DNA from: Ga0074130 sp964499485
Lineage (GTDB): Bacteria; Pseudomonadota; Gammaproteobacteria; Burkholderiales; Rhodocyclaceae
DNA: 64,000 nt
Reading direction: 5' to 3'
NCBI GenBank assembly: GCA_964499485.1
Contig: CAZCLF010000001.1
Location: forward strand, 1-64,000
The notes under the pieces were generated by a model that saw only the letters and a program-made list of their open reading frames with translations, was not told where the DNA came from and searched no databases. This document shows positions 43,766 through 52,541 of this stretch, one piece after another; position 1 is the stretch's first letter; each line of letters opens with the position of its first letter. The position numbers and the translations under genes were made by a program.

Positions 43766-44236
43766 ATGCGTTACTGGCTGATGAAGTCCGAACCCTCAGT
43801 GGTCGGCATTGATGATGTGCTGGCCATGCCCAACCAGACCGTTGATTGGTGGGGAGTGCGCAACTATCAAGCGCGTAACTTCATGCGTGATCAGATGAGC
43901 GTGGGTGATGGTGTTTTCTTCTATCACTCATCCTGCCCCGAGCCCGGCATTGCCGGCCTCGCTAGGGTTGCCAAGAAGGCGTACCCGGATCGCCTGCAGT
44001 TCGATCCACAGAGCCACTACTACGACCCAAAGTCCACGCCGGAAAATCCGCGCTGGATGAATGTCGATGTCCAGATTGTGAAGAAGACGCGCCTGATTCA
44101 TCTGAATGAATTGCGCGAGCATCCGCAGCTCGAACACATGCGCATCTTGCAAAAAGGCAATCGCCTGTCGATTACACCCGTCGATCCAGCTGAGTGGAAA
44201 TTCATCTGCGAAAAATTGATGGGTGAAAAAGCCTAA
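43766..44236 (+). CDS. EVE-domain protein
   Basis: A 156-aa PUA-like EVE domain, a fold that reads modified bases in RNA or DNA (related to human THYN1). MRYWLMKSEPSVVGIDD, VDWWGVRNYQARNFMRDQM and FFYHSSCPEPGIAGLA carry the binding-pocket residues. The bacterial cellular role is uncertain; stand-alone EVE proteins are common next to zapA/6S in this lineage. I start at the ATG 43766 (RYWLMKSEP is the family N-terminus) rather than at 43727 inside the hairpin. Confidence 0.9.
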   Translation: MRYWLMKSEPSVVGIDDVLAMPNQTVDWWGVRNYQARNFMRDQMSVGDGVFFYHSSCPEPGIAGLARVAKKAYPDRLQFDPQSHYYDPKSTPENPRWMNVDVQIVKKTRLIHLNELREHPQLEHMRILQKGNRLSITPVDPAEWKFICEKLMGEKA

Positions 44237-44455
44237 GCGCTTAACCTTCTGCTCACCACCCCGAGCGTGGCATAAGCCTTTCATTTAAAACGCAATTCAA
44301 AATTTGCGGGAATCTTTTTGCATTCCTGCAGTCAATCTTTTTGCCTTAACGGCACCCTGCCTAGGCCGACACACTGTATCGGCCGCTTACAAGAACGTTC
44401 GGCACCCCCACAGCTTCATCGTGGCGCGCAAAGAATTACGCAACAGGGAGACAAC
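44237..44455 (+). other. 219-base leader with repeats before the antiporter gene
   Basis: No ORF stands out. AATCTTTTTGC occurs twice (44311-44321 and 44334-44344). The first copy lies in the loop of a GCGGGAAT/ATTCCTGC hairpin. A further perfect hairpin, GGCCGA-N9-TCGGCC, occupies 44364-44384. The ribosome site AGGGAG is at 44445-44450. A regulatory leader is possible but I recognise no known class. Confidence 0.35.
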
Positions 44456-45646
44456 ATGCTGCAACCCATTTGGGGCGATCTCGCCATCCCTTTCACGCTG
44501 CTGCTCGCATGGTTGTTTGGCGAGTTGGGGCAGCGTTGGCTTTCACTCCCGCGCATTACGAGTTACGGCGTAATTGGCCTAGTCATTGCGGTGATCACCG
44601 CGCTCAGTAAGACGTTGTTCGAGGTGGATGACTTGTGGAGCCTCACACTCCTCGCGCAGATTGCCTTTGGGCTGGTGTTATTCGAGCTCGGTTATCGCAT
44701 TAACCTCGCGTGGCTTCGAACTAATTTCTGGCTCACGCTGAATGGCATTGTTGAGTCTGTCGCCACATTTGCGGCAATCTTTTGTGTGGCCCAGCTGTTC
44801 GATCTCCTTCCAGTGCCCGCCTTATTGCTTGCCGCATTAGCGACAGCGACCTCACCACTCACCATTTTGCCGGTCGTGAACGATTTACGAAGCAGTGGTC
44901 AAGTGACCGAGCGCACGCTGCATCTATCCGCCATCAATTGCATCCTGGCCATCATCGCTTTCAATGCAATTGTCGGTTACTGGGTACTGTCGAGCGCTGG
45001 CGACCTCTTCCATGCCGTCTGGAGCAGTTTGATCGTCGTGTTTGTCTCTGCTGGGCTCGGTGTCATGTTTGGTGTTGCACTACCGCGACTCCTCAATCTC
45101 GCTGATGCGGACGACCGACACAGCACGGTTGCCTATGCCCTTGCCATCTCTGCACTTATCCTCGTCACGCACTCCTTACACTTCTCACCCGTGCTAGCCA
45201 CGCTCATCTTCGGGCTTGTCGCACGTCATTTCCGCAATGTGCGTCATCAGGCACAACCGAACTTTGGCGTGCTCGGCAGTCTGCTTTGCATCATTCTGTT
45301 TGTACACATGGGCAGCCGCTTACAAATTGATGCGCTGTTCAGTAGTGCTTTGCTCGCTTCGGCCGTGCTTGTCGTCCGCTACGTAGTCAAGTCCAGCAGC
45401 ATGCTCGCGTTCGCTCGCCCCAGTGGTTTGTCGCTCAAGAAAAGCCTGCTGACCGGAGTAGCCCTCATGCCGATGGCGGGCTTTGGGCTGCTGTTGCTGG
45501 AGCTCGCACGTCAGCGCGGTCTGGATTTCCCTGACACCCTCACGCGGATGTGCGGCTTGCTGTTACTTGTCGACCTGCTCAGCCCCATCATTCTGCGCCG
45601 TGTTCTCATTGCCGCAGGTGAAGCTCAAAAAGGAAAAGGGAACTGA
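44456..45646 (+). CDS. Cation:proton antiporter (CPA2-like)
   Basis: Predicted Na+ or K+/H+ antiporter in the inner membrane. It has 396 aa with about twelve helices and no C-terminal nucleotide-binding domain. LPRITSYGVIGLVIAVI, LLAQIAFGLVLFELGYRINLAWLRTN (in part), ATATSPLTILPVVNDL (discontinuous-helix region) and LVARHFRNVRHQAQPNF match the family. The ATG at 44456 has AGGGAG upstream. One base separates its stop from the YbdK gene, so the two are surely cotranscribed; the ligase may make a gamma-glutamyl or similar effector, though this is inference. Confidence 0.85.
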   Translation: MLQPIWGDLAIPFTLLLAWLFGELGQRWLSLPRITSYGVIGLVIAVITALSKTLFEVDDLWSLTLLAQIAFGLVLFELGYRINLAWLRTNFWLTLNGIVESVATFAAIFCVAQLFDLLPVPALLLAALATATSPLTILPVVNDLRSSGQVTERTLHLSAINCILAIIAFNAIVGYWVLSSAGDLFHAVWSSLIVVFVSAGLGVMFGVALPRLLNLADADDRHSTVAYALAISALILVTHSLHFSPVLATLIFGLVARHFRNVRHQAQPNFGVLGSLLCIILFVHMGSRLQIDALFSSALLASAVLVVRYVVKSSSMLAFARPSGLSLKKSLLTGVALMPMAGFGLLLLELARQRGLDFPDTLTRMCGLLLLVDLLSPIILRRVLIAAGEAQKGKGN

Positions 45647-45647
45647 C

Positions 45648-46763
45648 ATGCCACTACAAGCTTTCAGCACCTCAAAGGCGCTCAGCATGGGCGTGGAACT
45701 GGAGCTGCAATTAATCGACCCAACCAGTCTCGATCTAACCGGTGCGGCCAACGACCTCCTGCATTTGCTCGAACGGAAACCGTTTCCTGGTGACGTAAAA
45801 CCGGAAATGACCGAGAGCATGATCGAAATATCAACGGATGTGCAGGACAACTACGACAGCCTGCTTGCGCAATTGCAGGCCATGCGTGATGCCTTGGTTG
45901 CTGCAGGCGATCAGCTGAATGTGCGCTTGTGTGGCGGTGGTACGCATGCCTTTCAACACTGGTCAGACCAGACTATTGTGGACAAGCCACGCTACCAGCA
46001 ACTTTCTGAACTCTATGGCTATCTCGCCAAACAGTTCACCGTGTTCGGCCAGCATGTGCATATCGGCTGCGAGTCACCCAACAGCGCACTCTTTCTCTTA
46101 CATTCACTGAACCGCTATCTCCCGCACTTCATCGCACTCAGTGCGTCTTCACCCTACTTCCAAGGGGAAGACACGTTGTTCGATTCGGCGCGACTCAACT
46201 CGGTATTCGCCTTCCCCTTGAGTGGTCGCGCCCCTTTCGTCCTCGATTGGAGCGAGTTTGAACGCGGTTACTTCCGCAAAATGGAAGCCACTGGTGTGGT
46301 GACCAGCATGAAGGATTTCTACTGGGATATTCGCCCCAAGCCTGAGTTCGGCACCATTGAGCTACGCGTTTGCGATACCCCACTGACGGTGGAGCGCGCC
46401 GCCGCGCTGGCGTGTTATCTGCAAGCATTGTGTAGTTATCTACTCACTGAAACCGAACCTGCACCCAGTGAAGACGACTATCTGGTCTATAACTTCAACC
46501 GCTTTCAAGCGTGTCGCTTTGGCTTAGACGGCATGATTGTCGACCCAAAGACCAATCGCAATCTGCCCCTGCGCGAGGACATTCTGCAAACACTCGACAA
46601 GGTGCAGATCCACGCTGGTCGTCTCGGTAGCCGTGCGGCGCTGGATGAAATACGACGTGTGCTGGTCAACGGTAACCACGCGACGGATCTACGCCGTGAA
46701 TTCAATGTCTGTCGCAATGTGAAGGGCGTGGTCGATTCGGCTATTCACGCCTTCCGTGGCTAA
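45648..46763 (+). CDS. YbdK-family carboxylate-amine ligase (glutamate-cysteine ligase type 2)
   Basis: ATP-dependent ligase of the GCS2 family. It has 371 aa. LSMGVELELQLIDPTSLDLTG near the start, EMTESMIEISTDV, GGGTHAF, QHVHIGCE and GTIELRVCDTPLTVERAAAL carry the metal- and substrate-binding residues. E. coli YbdK has weak glutamate-cysteine ligase activity; the true substrate is unknown. Only one base separates it from the antiporter gene, and a glutamine-amidotransferase-type gene follows, so a gamma-glutamyl compound may be made and broken down by this trio. Confidence 0.9.
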   Translation: MPLQAFSTSKALSMGVELELQLIDPTSLDLTGAANDLLHLLERKPFPGDVKPEMTESMIEISTDVQDNYDSLLAQLQAMRDALVAAGDQLNVRLCGGGTHAFQHWSDQTIVDKPRYQQLSELYGYLAKQFTVFGQHVHIGCESPNSALFLLHSLNRYLPHFIALSASSPYFQGEDTLFDSARLNSVFAFPLSGRAPFVLDWSEFERGYFRKMEATGVVTSMKDFYWDIRPKPEFGTIELRVCDTPLTVERAAALACYLQALCSYLLTETEPAPSEDDYLVYNFNRFQACRFGLDGMIVDPKTNRNLPLREDILQTLDKVQIHAGRLGSRAALDEIRRVLVNGNHATDLRREFNVCRNVKGVVDSAIHAFRG

Positions 46764-46792
46764 CGTTGCGCACCGCACAAGGAGACATGATC

Positions 46793-47578
46793 ATGATTGG
46801 ACGACGTCGCAAGCCCCTCAAAATCGCCCTATCGGCGCGGATCTTCCATCCAGAGCCGGACGCGCGTGGCATCAAGACAAAGACGCTACAGGTACTCGAG
46901 CAATCCGTTGCGCAGTGGGTCATGGCGCGGGATGTCATGGTGATGATGGTGCCGTCGGTGGTGCGTGATGGCGAGTTAATGCGTAGCAATATCCGCCTGC
47001 GTGACTATGCCGAATTCCTGGATGGTCTCATTCTGCAGGGCGGCACCGATGTCAGCCCGCAAGCCTATGGCGAGCAGCCGCTTAATCCGGCTTGGGCCGG
47101 AGACCCAGTACGCGATGCATATGAGCTTGAGCTGCTGCATGAATTCATTGAAGCGAGAAAGCCTGTGCTGGGTATCTGTCGCGGGATGCAGCTGATGAAT
47201 GTAGCGCTGGGGGGATCGCTCTATCAGGACCTGCCAACGCAACGTGAAAGTGATCTGAAGCATGAGACTGGGGACTACGATCGCCATTCGCATGCCATTA
47301 CCTTTGCTGAGGGGGGCGATTTTCGGCGTTGGTTCAACGGTGTGGAAGGCGGTCTCGTCAGCTCAATCCACCATCAGGCAGTCAATCGTTTGGGCAAGGA
47401 TTTACGCGTTGAGGCCACCAGCGCTGATGACTTAGTCGAAGCAATCAGTAGTACCGGCCGTAGCTTCCTCTGCGGGGTGCAATGGCATCCGGAATTTCAC
47501 TATCAGGCCGGTACCGAACTACTCGACTGCATGCCCTTACTGGAAGCCTTTCTGGAAGCCGCCAGCAAAGCACGTTAG
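46793..47578 (+). CDS. Class I glutamine amidotransferase / gamma-glutamyl hydrolase (PuuD-like, peptidase C26)
   Basis: A 261-aa protein of the gamma-glutamyl-GABA hydrolase type. The nucleophile elbow GICRGMQLMNVALGGSLYQDL carries the catalytic Cys (shown in part), and CGVQWHPEFHY supplies the His and Glu. GLILQGGTDVSPQAYGE is a further signature. The start at 46793 is favoured over an ATG at 46787 because AAGGAG (46779-46784) is then eight bases away rather than two. It follows the YbdK gene by 29 bases. Confidence 0.9.
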   Translation: MIGRRRKPLKIALSARIFHPEPDARGIKTKTLQVLEQSVAQWVMARDVMVMMVPSVVRDGELMRSNIRLRDYAEFLDGLILQGGTDVSPQAYGEQPLNPAWAGDPVRDAYELELLHEFIEARKPVLGICRGMQLMNVALGGSLYQDLPTQRESDLKHETGDYDRHSHAITFAEGGDFRRWFNGVEGGLVSSIHHQAVNRLGKDLRVEATSADDLVEAISSTGRSFLCGVQWHPEFHYQAGTELLDCMPLLEAFLEAASKAR

Positions 47579-47587
47579 ACACCTGTT

Positions 47588-47606
47588 AGCGCTTCGGGTT
47601 AGCGCT
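47588..47606. repeat. Hairpin between two convergent genes
   Basis: AGCGCT-TCGGGTT-AGCGCT: two copies of a self-complementary hexamer that fold on each other. No T-run follows on either side, so it is at best a weak terminator for the convergent amidotransferase and ligase genes. Confidence 0.3.
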
Positions 47607-49132
47607 CAGACAGTGCGTGTGTTGGCGTGCGCATCGCGCAGCACATTCTTCTGCACCTTGCCCATCGCATTCCTCGGCAGCTCAGTGACCAGCACCACGC
47701 GCTTGGGCACCTTGAAAGCCGCCAGCTGCGTACGTACGGCGGCAATAATGCCAGCCTCGCTCAGCGCGCCACCTTCAAGACTGTGCTCGCGGACGACCAC
47801 GGCTGTCACCGCCTCGCCAAAATCGGCATGCGGCACACCAATTACGGCCGATTCGATCACGCCGGGAATGCGATCAATCACATCCTCGATTTCCTTCGGA
47901 TAAACATTGAGCCCGCCGCTGATAATCAAATCGCGCGCACGACCGCTGATATACAGATAGCCCTCGGCATCTAGGTGGCCAATATCGCCGGTCCGGAAAA
48001 ATCCATCAGCGGTAAATTCGTCTTCGGTTTTCTCAGGCATGCGCCAATAGCCACGGAAAATATTCGGGCCGCGGACTTGAATATGGCCAGGGGTGCCATC
48101 GGCACATACCTCACCATCTTCAGCAACAATACGCAGCATAACACCCGGCAACGCCGGCCCGACGCTGCCACAACACCGCTCGCCGGTATAGGGGTTGGAG
48201 GTGAACATGCCGCCTTCCGTCATGCCGTAGCGCTCGAGAATACGTTGTCCGGTACGTTGCTCAAAGGCGGTAAAAGTCTCGGCCAATAGCGGCGCTGAGC
48301 CGGATACAAACAGGCGGATCGAGCGGGCAGATGCTGCCGTAAAGCCTCCCTCGCTGAGCAAGCGTGTGTAATAAGTCGGTACGCCCATGAACACAGTGGC
48401 TTGCGGCAGCGCAGCAAGCGCACGTTGTACATCGAAGCGCGGCTCGAACAGCATGGCGCTGCCGGTCAGAAAGCTGCAATTGCAGGCCACGAACAGCCCA
48501 TGGATATGGAAGATTGGCAGCATATGCAGCAACACATCTTGCGGCATGAAGTGCCATTGCGCGCACAGCGTCCGTGCGTTGCTCAGCAGATTGTGATGCG
48601 ACAGCATGGCACCCTTGCTGCGCCCGGTGGTGCCGGATGTGTACAGGATCGCGGCCAAATCATCAGCAGCACGCTCCACAGTATTGAAGTGCTCGGGTTG
48701 TAGCGCCGCCAGATCAACCAGCGAGCCTCGCCCATGCTCATTGAGTACCAGCGTATTCGGCACACCAGACTGCGCCGCGAGGAACATTGCTTCCTCGTGG
48801 AATTGCGGGCGACACACAAACAGGCCTGGCTGCGCATCATTGAGGAAATATTCAACTTCGCGGCCCTGGTACGCTGGGTTCAAGGGCAAGAAAGCCATAC
48901 CGGCACGCAAGCTGGCGAGATAGAGCACTAAGGCTTCCGGGCTCTTATCCACTTGTGCAGCCACACGGTCACCCGGCAACAGGCCCAGCGCGAGCAGCAA
49001 GTTAGCCATCTTGGCCGATGCGCGCTCAATGTCACCATAAGTCCAGGCACGACCATCCGCGAGGATCAAGCAGGGCTGGGAAAGATCATGTGCAAATTGC
49101 GCCGAAAAATGCGCGTAGAGATTGTGATTCAT
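47606..49132 (-). CDS. Malonyl-CoA synthetase-like acyl-CoA ligase
   Basis: AMP-forming ligase of the ANL superfamily. It has 508 aa. The phosphate loop YTSGTTGRSKGAM (about 169-181), the adenine motif RYGMTEGGM, the hinge region YLYISGRARDLIISGG and the C-terminal catalytic lysine in PRNAMGKVQKN are present. Overall pattern, including LPIFHIHGLFVACNC, resembles MatB malonyl-CoA synthetase, but long- or medium-chain substrates are possible. The ATG at 49132 is taken over a TTG two codons upstream. It lies 18 bases downstream of yrfG. Confidence 0.85.
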   Translation of the reverse strand: MNHNLYAHFSAQFAHDLSQPCLILADGRAWTYGDIERASAKMANLLLALGLLPGDRVAAQVDKSPEALVLYLASLRAGMAFLPLNPAYQGREVEYFLNDAQPGLFVCRPQFHEEAMFLAAQSGVPNTLVLNEHGRGSLVDLAALQPEHFNTVERAADDLAAILYTSGTTGRSKGAMLSHHNLLSNARTLCAQWHFMPQDVLLHMLPIFHIHGLFVACNCSFLTGSAMLFEPRFDVQRALAALPQATVFMGVPTYYTRLLSEGGFTAASARSIRLFVSGSAPLLAETFTAFEQRTGQRILERYGMTEGGMFTSNPYTGERCCGSVGPALPGVMLRIVAEDGEVCADGTPGHIQVRGPNIFRGYWRMPEKTEDEFTADGFFRTGDIGHLDAEGYLYISGRARDLIISGGLNVYPKEIEDVIDRIPGVIESAVIGVPHADFGEAVTAVVVREHSLEGGALSEAGIIAAVRTQLAAFKVPKRVVLVTELPRNAMGKVQKNVLRDAHANTRTV

Positions 49133-49149
49133 GTGCAACGGCGAATAAT

Positions 49150-49806
49150 TTAGATCGGAAGCAGCTCGTGGAAACTGTTGAGCGCGGCATAGCGTGTCGG
49201 TGCTCGCACGGGCTGTTGAGTGTCGGGGCGGGCAATCGCGCGTAATTCGGCAATCCCATAGTGATGCGCAGAATCAAGCACCGAGATGGTGTCATCGACC
49301 AGTAGCGTACGCGCTGGATCGAAGGGTTCAATTGCACGAAGCTTGTCCCAGAAACGCACATCCTCTTTGGCCAGCCCCAGCTCATGCGAGGTGATCATGG
49401 CATCAAAGTGCGGCGTTAATCCAGTACGCGCCATCTTCAGGCTCAAACTTTTGTGATGCGCATTTGTCACCAGTAGGACGCGCTTACTAGCGCCGCGTGC
49501 CGCTGTAAGAAATTCAGGTACGCCAGGGTGAATATCGATTAGATGCGCCACTTCATGCTTCAGCGTCATCAGGTCAATCGCCAGTTCTTCGGTCCAAAAA
49601 TCGACCGAGTACCACGGCAGCGTGCCCTCATGCACCTTAAAGCGCGCCTTTAGCTCATTCCGCACATCCTCTGGGTCTCGCCCGTGATGTTCGGCATACC
49701 GCTGCGGCAGATGATTCAGCCAAAAGTGATTATCGAAATTCAGGTCAAGCAGGGTACCGTCCATGTCGAGGAGGACAGTATCGATGGTGTTCCAGTCGGG
49801 CTTCAT
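49150..49806 (-). CDS. yrfG: GMP/IMP nucleotidase YrfG (HAD superfamily)
   Basis: HAD phosphatase hydrolysing purine nucleoside monophosphates. It has 218 aa. Motif I DMDGTLLDLNFDNHFW (about 14-29) carries both aspartates and the YrfG-specific NFDNHFW; motif II is VTNAHH, motif III the lysine in SHELGLAKEDVRFW, motif IV LLVDDTISVL. The C-terminus FHELLPI is typical. It lies between rng and the acyl-CoA ligase gene on the same strand. Confidence 0.92.
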   Translation of the reverse strand: MKPDWNTIDTVLLDMDGTLLDLNFDNHFWLNHLPQRYAEHHGRDPEDVRNELKARFKVHEGTLPWYSVDFWTEELAIDLMTLKHEVAHLIDIHPGVPEFLTAARGASKRVLLVTNAHHKSLSLKMARTGLTPHFDAMITSHELGLAKEDVRFWDKLRAIEPFDPARTLLVDDTISVLDSAHHYGIAELRAIARPDTQQPVRAPTRYAALNSFHELLPI

Positions 49807-49843
49807 TACTGTTCCAGGCCGCCATGGGCCATCAAAGTAGACA

Positions 49844-51295
49844 TCACATCAAAACGATGTCGTACTGTTCTTGGGTGTAGCCGGCCTCGGCTTGGAGCGA
49901 GACGGGACGCTCGATAAAGGCGGACAACTGGGCAAGCGACTGCGATTCATCATCGAGGAAGAGATCGATGACATCTTGCGTTGCCAAAATGCGGAACTCG
50001 CGTGCGCTGAACTGCCGTGATTCGCGCAGCAATTCACGCAGGATTTCATAACAGACAGTATGCGCGGTCTTGACCTCGCCACGGCCACCGCAAGTGGGGC
50101 AGGTTTCGCACAGCACATGCGCAAGCGACTCACGCGTACGCTTGCGCGTCATCTCGACCAAGCCGAGCTGAGTGAAGCCGGACACGGTGATGCGGGTGTG
50201 ATCTTTAGCCAGCGCCTTGTTCAATTCGGCGAGTACCGCGGTGCGATGCTCCTCCGTATCCATATCGATGAAATCGATGATGATGATGCCGCCCAGATTA
50301 CGCAGGCGGAGTTGGCGGGCAATCGTTTGTGCCGCCTCTAGATTAGTCTTGAAGATGGTGTCATCGAAATTGCGCGAACCGACATAGCCACCGGTATTCA
50401 CATCAATCGTGGTCATCGCCTCAGTCTGATCAATGATCAGATAGCCGCCGCTCTTCAGCTCAACACGACGTGCCAGTGCCTTCTGAATCTCATCTTCAAC
50501 GCCATGCAAATCAAACAGCGGGCGCTCGCCGATGTAATGCTCAAGCCGGTCGCTGACCTGCGGCATGTACTCTTTGGCGAAAGCCGAAATCTTGAGAAAG
50601 TTTTCGCGTGAGTCAATCACGACACGCCCCGTTTCCGGGGTGACCAGATCGCGCAGTACGCGCTGCGCCAAATTCAGATCCCGGTGTAGCAGGCTCGGTG
50701 GCTTGGCCAGGAGTGAGCGATTTTGAATCTCGGCCCACAGGCGGCGCAGATAAGCGATGTCGGCACGCAGCTCTTCGTCCGTCGCATTCTCGGCCATGGT
50801 ACGGGCAATATAGCCCCCCTCCTCACCCTCCGGCAGCAAGGCCACGATGCGAGAGCGCAATGCTTCGCGCTCAGACTCTTCGATCCGTTGTGAGATACCG
50901 ATATGTTTTTCGCGCGGCAAATACACCAGCAAGCGGCCGGCAATCGAGACCTGTGTAGACAACCGTGCGCCCTTGGTGCCAATCGGCTCCTTAAGGGTTT
51001 GCACCATGATGCTCTGCCCTTCTGACAGGATGCGCTCAATCGGTCGTGTGACTTCTGCGTTGCCCTGACGCTCTTCCCAGATATCGGCGACATGCAGAAA
51101 GGCTGTGCGTTCAAGGCCGATCTCAACGAATGCTGATTGCATGCCGGGCAGCACACGCACCACCTTCCCCATGTAGATGTTGCCGACAATGCCACGACTG
51201 TGCGAGCGCTCGATATGCAGCTCCTGCACCACGCCGTGCTGCATTAGCGCAACCCGCGTTTCTTGCGGGGTAATGTTGATCAGATAGTCATCCAT
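49844..51295 (-). CDS. rng: Ribonuclease G
   Basis: Endoribonuclease of the RNase E/G family, maturing the 5' end of 16S rRNA and starting mRNA decay. It has 483 aa. The N-terminus DDYLINITPQETRVAL leads into an S1 domain (about 35-130), then the 5' sensor region and the DNase I-like catalytic part with MTTIDVNTGGYVG and GGIIIIDFIDMD, which hold the metal-binding aspartates. The zinc-link cysteines lie in CETCPTCGGRG. It is the normal length for RNase G and lacks the RNase E scaffold tail. maf lies 61 bases upstream. Confidence 0.97.
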   Translation of the reverse strand: MDDYLINITPQETRVALMQHGVVQELHIERSHSRGIVGNIYMGKVVRVLPGMQSAFVEIGLERTAFLHVADIWEERQGNAEVTRPIERILSEGQSIMVQTLKEPIGTKGARLSTQVSIAGRLLVYLPREKHIGISQRIEESEREALRSRIVALLPEGEEGGYIARTMAENATDEELRADIAYLRRLWAEIQNRSLLAKPPSLLHRDLNLAQRVLRDLVTPETGRVVIDSRENFLKISAFAKEYMPQVSDRLEHYIGERPLFDLHGVEDEIQKALARRVELKSGGYLIIDQTEAMTTIDVNTGGYVGSRNFDDTIFKTNLEAAQTIARQLRLRNLGGIIIIDFIDMDTEEHRTAVLAELNKALAKDHTRITVSGFTQLGLVEMTRKRTRESLAHVLCETCPTCGGRGEVKTAHTVCYEILRELLRESRQFSAREFRILATQDVIDLFLDDESQSLAQLSAFIERPVSLQAEAGYTQEQYDIVLM

Positions 51296-51356
51296 GCCAC
51301 TTGTGCCCTGTGCCTATTTTCTGTGTGCGACTGATTTCAAGGTCGCTCTCTTCATC

Positions 51357-51965
51357 TCAGATTGGGTAACCAATATCACGCAAGAGCATTGTGGTCTCGC
51401 ATAAGGGTAGACCGACAATGCCTGAATGTTCGCCACGCATCTCAGCCACGAACATTGCGGCAAAACCCTGAATGCCATATGAGCCGGCCTTGTCCATGGG
51501 CTCTCCACTATGCACATAGTGCTTAATCTCGGCATCACTGAGCTCGCGGAAGCGTACTTCGTTGATATTCAAGCGATGCTCCACACGGCCATTCCAGGCA
51601 ATCGCCACCGTGGTCAGCACGCGATGCGAGCGGCCAGAAAATGCGCGCAGAGTTTTCTCAGCATCGGCCGCATCGAGCGGCTTTCCATAAATGCGCCCAT
51701 CCAGCTCGACCGTCGTATCGGCAGCAAGAACCGGCGCAGGGCGAAGATGGCGTGACACTACAAGCGACTGCCCAAACTCCGCCTTGGCGCGTGCGACACG
51801 CACGACATAGTCTTCAACCTTTTCATCGGGCAACGGCGACTCATCAACCGCCTCATCAAAGCGCGGTGCCGTACGAAATAGGAGCAGATTGAAAGGCACA
51901 CCGATCTGCGTGAGCAATTCACGCCGACGCGGGCTGCGGGAGGCAAGATAGATTCGCGGTTCCAC
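51357..51965 (-). CDS. maf: Maf-family nucleoside triphosphate pyrophosphatase (GTG start)
   Basis: House-cleaning hydrolase converting non-canonical or pyrimidine NTPs to monophosphates. It has 202 aa. The nucleotide-binding LASRSPRRRELL is at residues 7-18, ADTTVELDGRIYGKP carries the catalytic aspartate, and KAGSYGIQGFAA is the YhdE-type signature, pointing to the dTTP/UTP group. The start codon is GTG. The gene sits in the conserved nadD-rsfS-rlmH-maf-rng order. A GGCCCGCTAAGCGGGC hairpin lies just upstream. Confidence 0.95.
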   Translation of the reverse strand: MEPRIYLASRSPRRRELLTQIGVPFNLLLFRTAPRFDEAVDESPLPDEKVEDYVVRVARAKAEFGQSLVVSRHLRPAPVLAADTTVELDGRIYGKPLDAADAEKTLRAFSGRSHRVLTTVAIAWNGRVEHRLNINEVRFRELSDAEIKHYVHSGEPMDKAGSYGIQGFAAMFVAEMRGEHSGIVGLPLCETTMLLRDIGYPI

Positions 51966-52055
51966 GAGAAGTTCTTTGGCTAATGTTCAGTCTGGCCCGC
52001 TAAGCGGGCATGTCAGGTAGATATTAACCTTGCACAGGCAAAGTGCCAAACCACG

Positions 52056-52526
52056 CTACTCACGGTGATAAGGGTGCCCTTTGTGGAGACTCACCGCACG
52101 ATACAAGGCTTCAGCCAGCATGACGCGAACCATCGCATGTGGCAGGGTCAAGCCGGAGATACGATAGCGTTCGTCAGCTTCGGCACGCAGGGTTGGATCC
52201 AGCCCATCTGGGCCGCCAATGATGAAGGCAACATCTTCGCCACCACTCATCCACTCACCCAGCTTCTGCGCCCACAGTTTGGTGGTCGCCTCAGTGCCGC
52301 GCTCATCGAGAATGATGCGGCGGCAACGGGTTGGTAGGGCGGCACGAATACGCACAGCCTCAGCGGTCATCATGGCTTCGGTGGTTTTGCCGGTGGTGCG
52401 TGGTTCTGCTTTGATCTCGCGCAGTTCGAGGGGGCACTCGCGCGGCATACGCTTCGCAAAATCGGCGTAGGCGGTTTCAACCCAGGCCGGCATACGAGTG
52501 CCGACGGCGATGAGGATAAGCTTCAT
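52056..52526 (-). CDS. rlmH: 23S rRNA pseudouridine-1915 N3-methyltransferase
   Basis: SPOUT-fold methyltransferase acting on helix 69 of the assembled 70S ribosome. It has 156 aa, the exact family size. MKLILIAVGTRMPAWVETAY begins it. ILDERGTEATTKLWAQKL and VAFIIGGPDGLDPTLR hold the knotted SAM site; MVRVMLAEALYRAVSLHKGHPYHRE closes it (in part: AEALYRAVSLHKGHPYHRE). It follows rsfS by 15 bases. Confidence 0.97.
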   Translation of the reverse strand: MKLILIAVGTRMPAWVETAYADFAKRMPRECPLELREIKAEPRTTGKTTEAMMTAEAVRIRAALPTRCRRIILDERGTEATTKLWAQKLGEWMSGGEDVAFIIGGPDGLDPTLRAEADERYRISGLTLPHAMVRVMLAEALYRAVSLHKGHPYHRE

Positions 52527-52541
52527 GCGCCGTGAAGAGAA

